Source of the DNA: an uncultured Steroidobacteraceae bacterium
Lineage (GTDB): Bacteria; Pseudomonadota; Gammaproteobacteria; Steroidobacterales; Steroidobacteraceae
DNA length: 8,045 nt
Reading direction: 5' to 3'
Assembly: GCA_955652625.1 (NCBI GenBank)
Contig: CATPBM010000139.1
Span: 1 to 8,045 of the forward strand
Shown: in pieces, positions 7,323-8,045 of the stretch
Layout: each line of letters opens with the position of its first letter
Numbering within the stretch: position 1 is the stretch's first letter
Made by a program: the position numbers and the translations under genes
Notes under the pieces: model-generated
The model's database searches: none
The model's input: only the letters and a program-made list of their open reading frames with translations
Told to the model about the DNA's origin: nothing

Positions 7323-8018
7323 ATGCATCCCGCCACACGTGCCGCCATCTACCGGCGCCTTCGGGCCGCGAACCCGACGCCGACGACGGAGCTGCTGCAC
7401 AGCTCCCCTTTCGAATTGCTGGTCGCGGTCATGCTCTCGGCACACACCACCGACAAGAGCGTCAATGCCGCGACTCGCAACCTGTTTCCCGTAGCCAACA
7501 CGCCGGCCGCGATCCTCGCGCTCGGCGTGGAAGGCGTGAAGCCGTACCTCAGGCCAGTTGGCCTCTACAACACCAAGGCGAACAATCTCGTGGGCCTCGC
7601 CCGCCAGCTGCTCGAGCGGCACGGCGCTGAGGTGCCGGGGGACCGCGCCTCGCTCGAGGCGCTCCCCGGGGTCGGGCGCAAGACCGCGAGCATCATTCTC
7701 AACATGGTGTTCGGGGAGGCGGAGATCGCGGTCGACACGCATATTTTCCGGGTGGCCAATCGCACCGGGCTCGCGCCCGGTAAGACCCCGCGCGAGGTCG
7801 AGGCGGCCCTCACCGTCAACACCCCGCTCGAATTCCGGAAAGACGCGCACCACTGGCTGCTGCTGCACGGCCGGTACGTGTGCACCGCGCGCTCCCCCGC
7901 CTGCCCGAAGTGCATCATCCGCGACCTGTGCGAGTACCCGCACAAGACCCCGCGGCGCTCGCCGCGGGCGGCGCCGAAGCGGCTGGGGCGCCTCAGGCGC
8001 GGGCGCGCCCGCGCCTGA
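7323..8018 (+). CDS. nth: Endonuclease III (DNA glycosylase/AP lyase)
   Basis: Base-excision repair enzyme that removes oxidised pyrimidines and cleaves the abasic site. The helix-hairpin-helix LPGVGRKTA carries catalytic Lys120; Asp138 lies in VDTHIF; the [4Fe-4S] cysteines are 187, 194, 197 and 203 (C-x6-C-x2-C-x5-C). All these residues have the same numbers as in E. coli Nth, which supports the ATG at 7323 (an upstream in-frame GTG at 7227 would overlap the rnfB-like gene and add 32 unrelated residues). E. coli Nth ends 8 residues after the last Cys, whereas here 28 residues follow, rich in Arg, Pro and Ala. The last part of this tail and the TGA stop (8016-8018) are inside a perfect palindrome at the window end; the stop is the mirror image of TCA at 7993-7995. 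The true C-terminus is therefore uncertain. The enzyme call is firm. Confidence 0.95.
   Translation: MHPATRAAIYRRLRAANPTPTTELLHSSPFELLVAVMLSAHTTDKSVNAATRNLFPVANTPAAILALGVEGVKPYLRPVGLYNTKANNLVGLARQLLERHGAEVPGDRASLEALPGVGRKTASIILNMVFGEAEIAVDTHIFRVANRTGLAPGKTPREVEAALTVNTPLEFRKDAHHWLLLHGRYVCTARSPACPKCIIRDLCEYPHKTPRRSPRAAPKRLGRLRRGRARA
7949..7968 (+). repeat. Hairpin in the 3' end of nth
   Basis: An 8-bp perfect GC-only stem (CCCGCGGC 7949-7956, GCCGCGGG 7961-7968) with a 4-base GCTC loop. It starts 17 bases after the last cluster cysteine codon, close to where Nth proteins normally end, and runs into the larger palindrome that follows. It may be part of a transcription end structure, but there is no T-run and it lies within the reading frame. 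Confidence 0.45.
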
Positions 8019-8045
8019 GGCGCCCCAGCCGCTTCGGCGCCGCCC
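7966..8045. repeat. Perfect 80-nt loopless palindrome at the window end
   Basis: Bases 7966-8005 are exactly complementary, in reverse, to 8006-8045, with the centre at GGGCG|CGCCC (8001-8010). I checked all 40 base pairs and found no mismatch or spacer. It continues to the last base of the window, so its full length is unknown. It covers the end of nth, including the stop codon. A natural loopless palindrome this long is unusual and tends to be unstable, and typical terminators have a loop and a T-run. A fold-back assembly or amplification artefact with a junction near 8005/8006 is a serious alternative. Confidence 0.9.

Noticed and set aside
7966..8045. Calling the terminal palindrome a Rho-independent terminator
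   Set aside because: It has no loop and no T-run, overlaps the nth coding frame, and reaches the window edge, so an artefact cannot be excluded.
1..8045. CRISPR arrays, tRNA or rRNA genes, insertion sequences
   Set aside because: No regularly spaced repeats, tRNA-like or rRNA-like sequence, or transposase-like protein was seen on either strand.

Overview
The window is GC-rich, almost fully coding, and all six genes lie on the + strand. Protein sequences and gene order (metG, then a short orphan RnfB/RsxB, then nth) suggest a proteobacterium, most likely betaproteobacterial. That placement is inferred from family resemblance; no marker in the window fixes the species.

Region 1 (1-4596) is a putative pilus-regulation block. 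It opens with the 3' part of a large cytoplasmic protein: an array of HEAT repeats, an Ala-rich linker and a complete Hanks-type Ser/Thr kinase domain. After a 172-bp gap with weak hairpin and promoter candidates come two tandem PilT-family retraction ATPases separated by 14 bp. Both start with TTG. They are colinear from residue 1 to at least residue 297, with Walker A lysine at 137, catalytic Glu at 205 and His-box His at 230 in both. The second copy has Ile instead of His at 223.

Region 2 (4597-8018) is housekeeping: metG (methionyl-tRNA synthetase with C-terminal tRNA-binding domain), a 176-residue RnfB-like ferredoxin with three [4Fe-4S] cysteine sets and no membrane anchor, and nth (endonuclease III). 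The last two follow metG with gaps of 25 and 10 bp and probably form one transcription unit with it.

The window ends in a perfect, loopless 80-nt palindrome (7966-8045). The nth stop codon lies in its second arm, mirroring bases in the first arm. This is either a large natural hairpin or, quite plausibly, a fold-back artefact at a contig end, so the last residues of Nth should be treated as provisional.

The best candidate for something under-described is the HEAT-kinase plus double-PilT block, a possible phosphorylation-controlled type IV pilus retraction module. The remainder is ordinary core metabolism.
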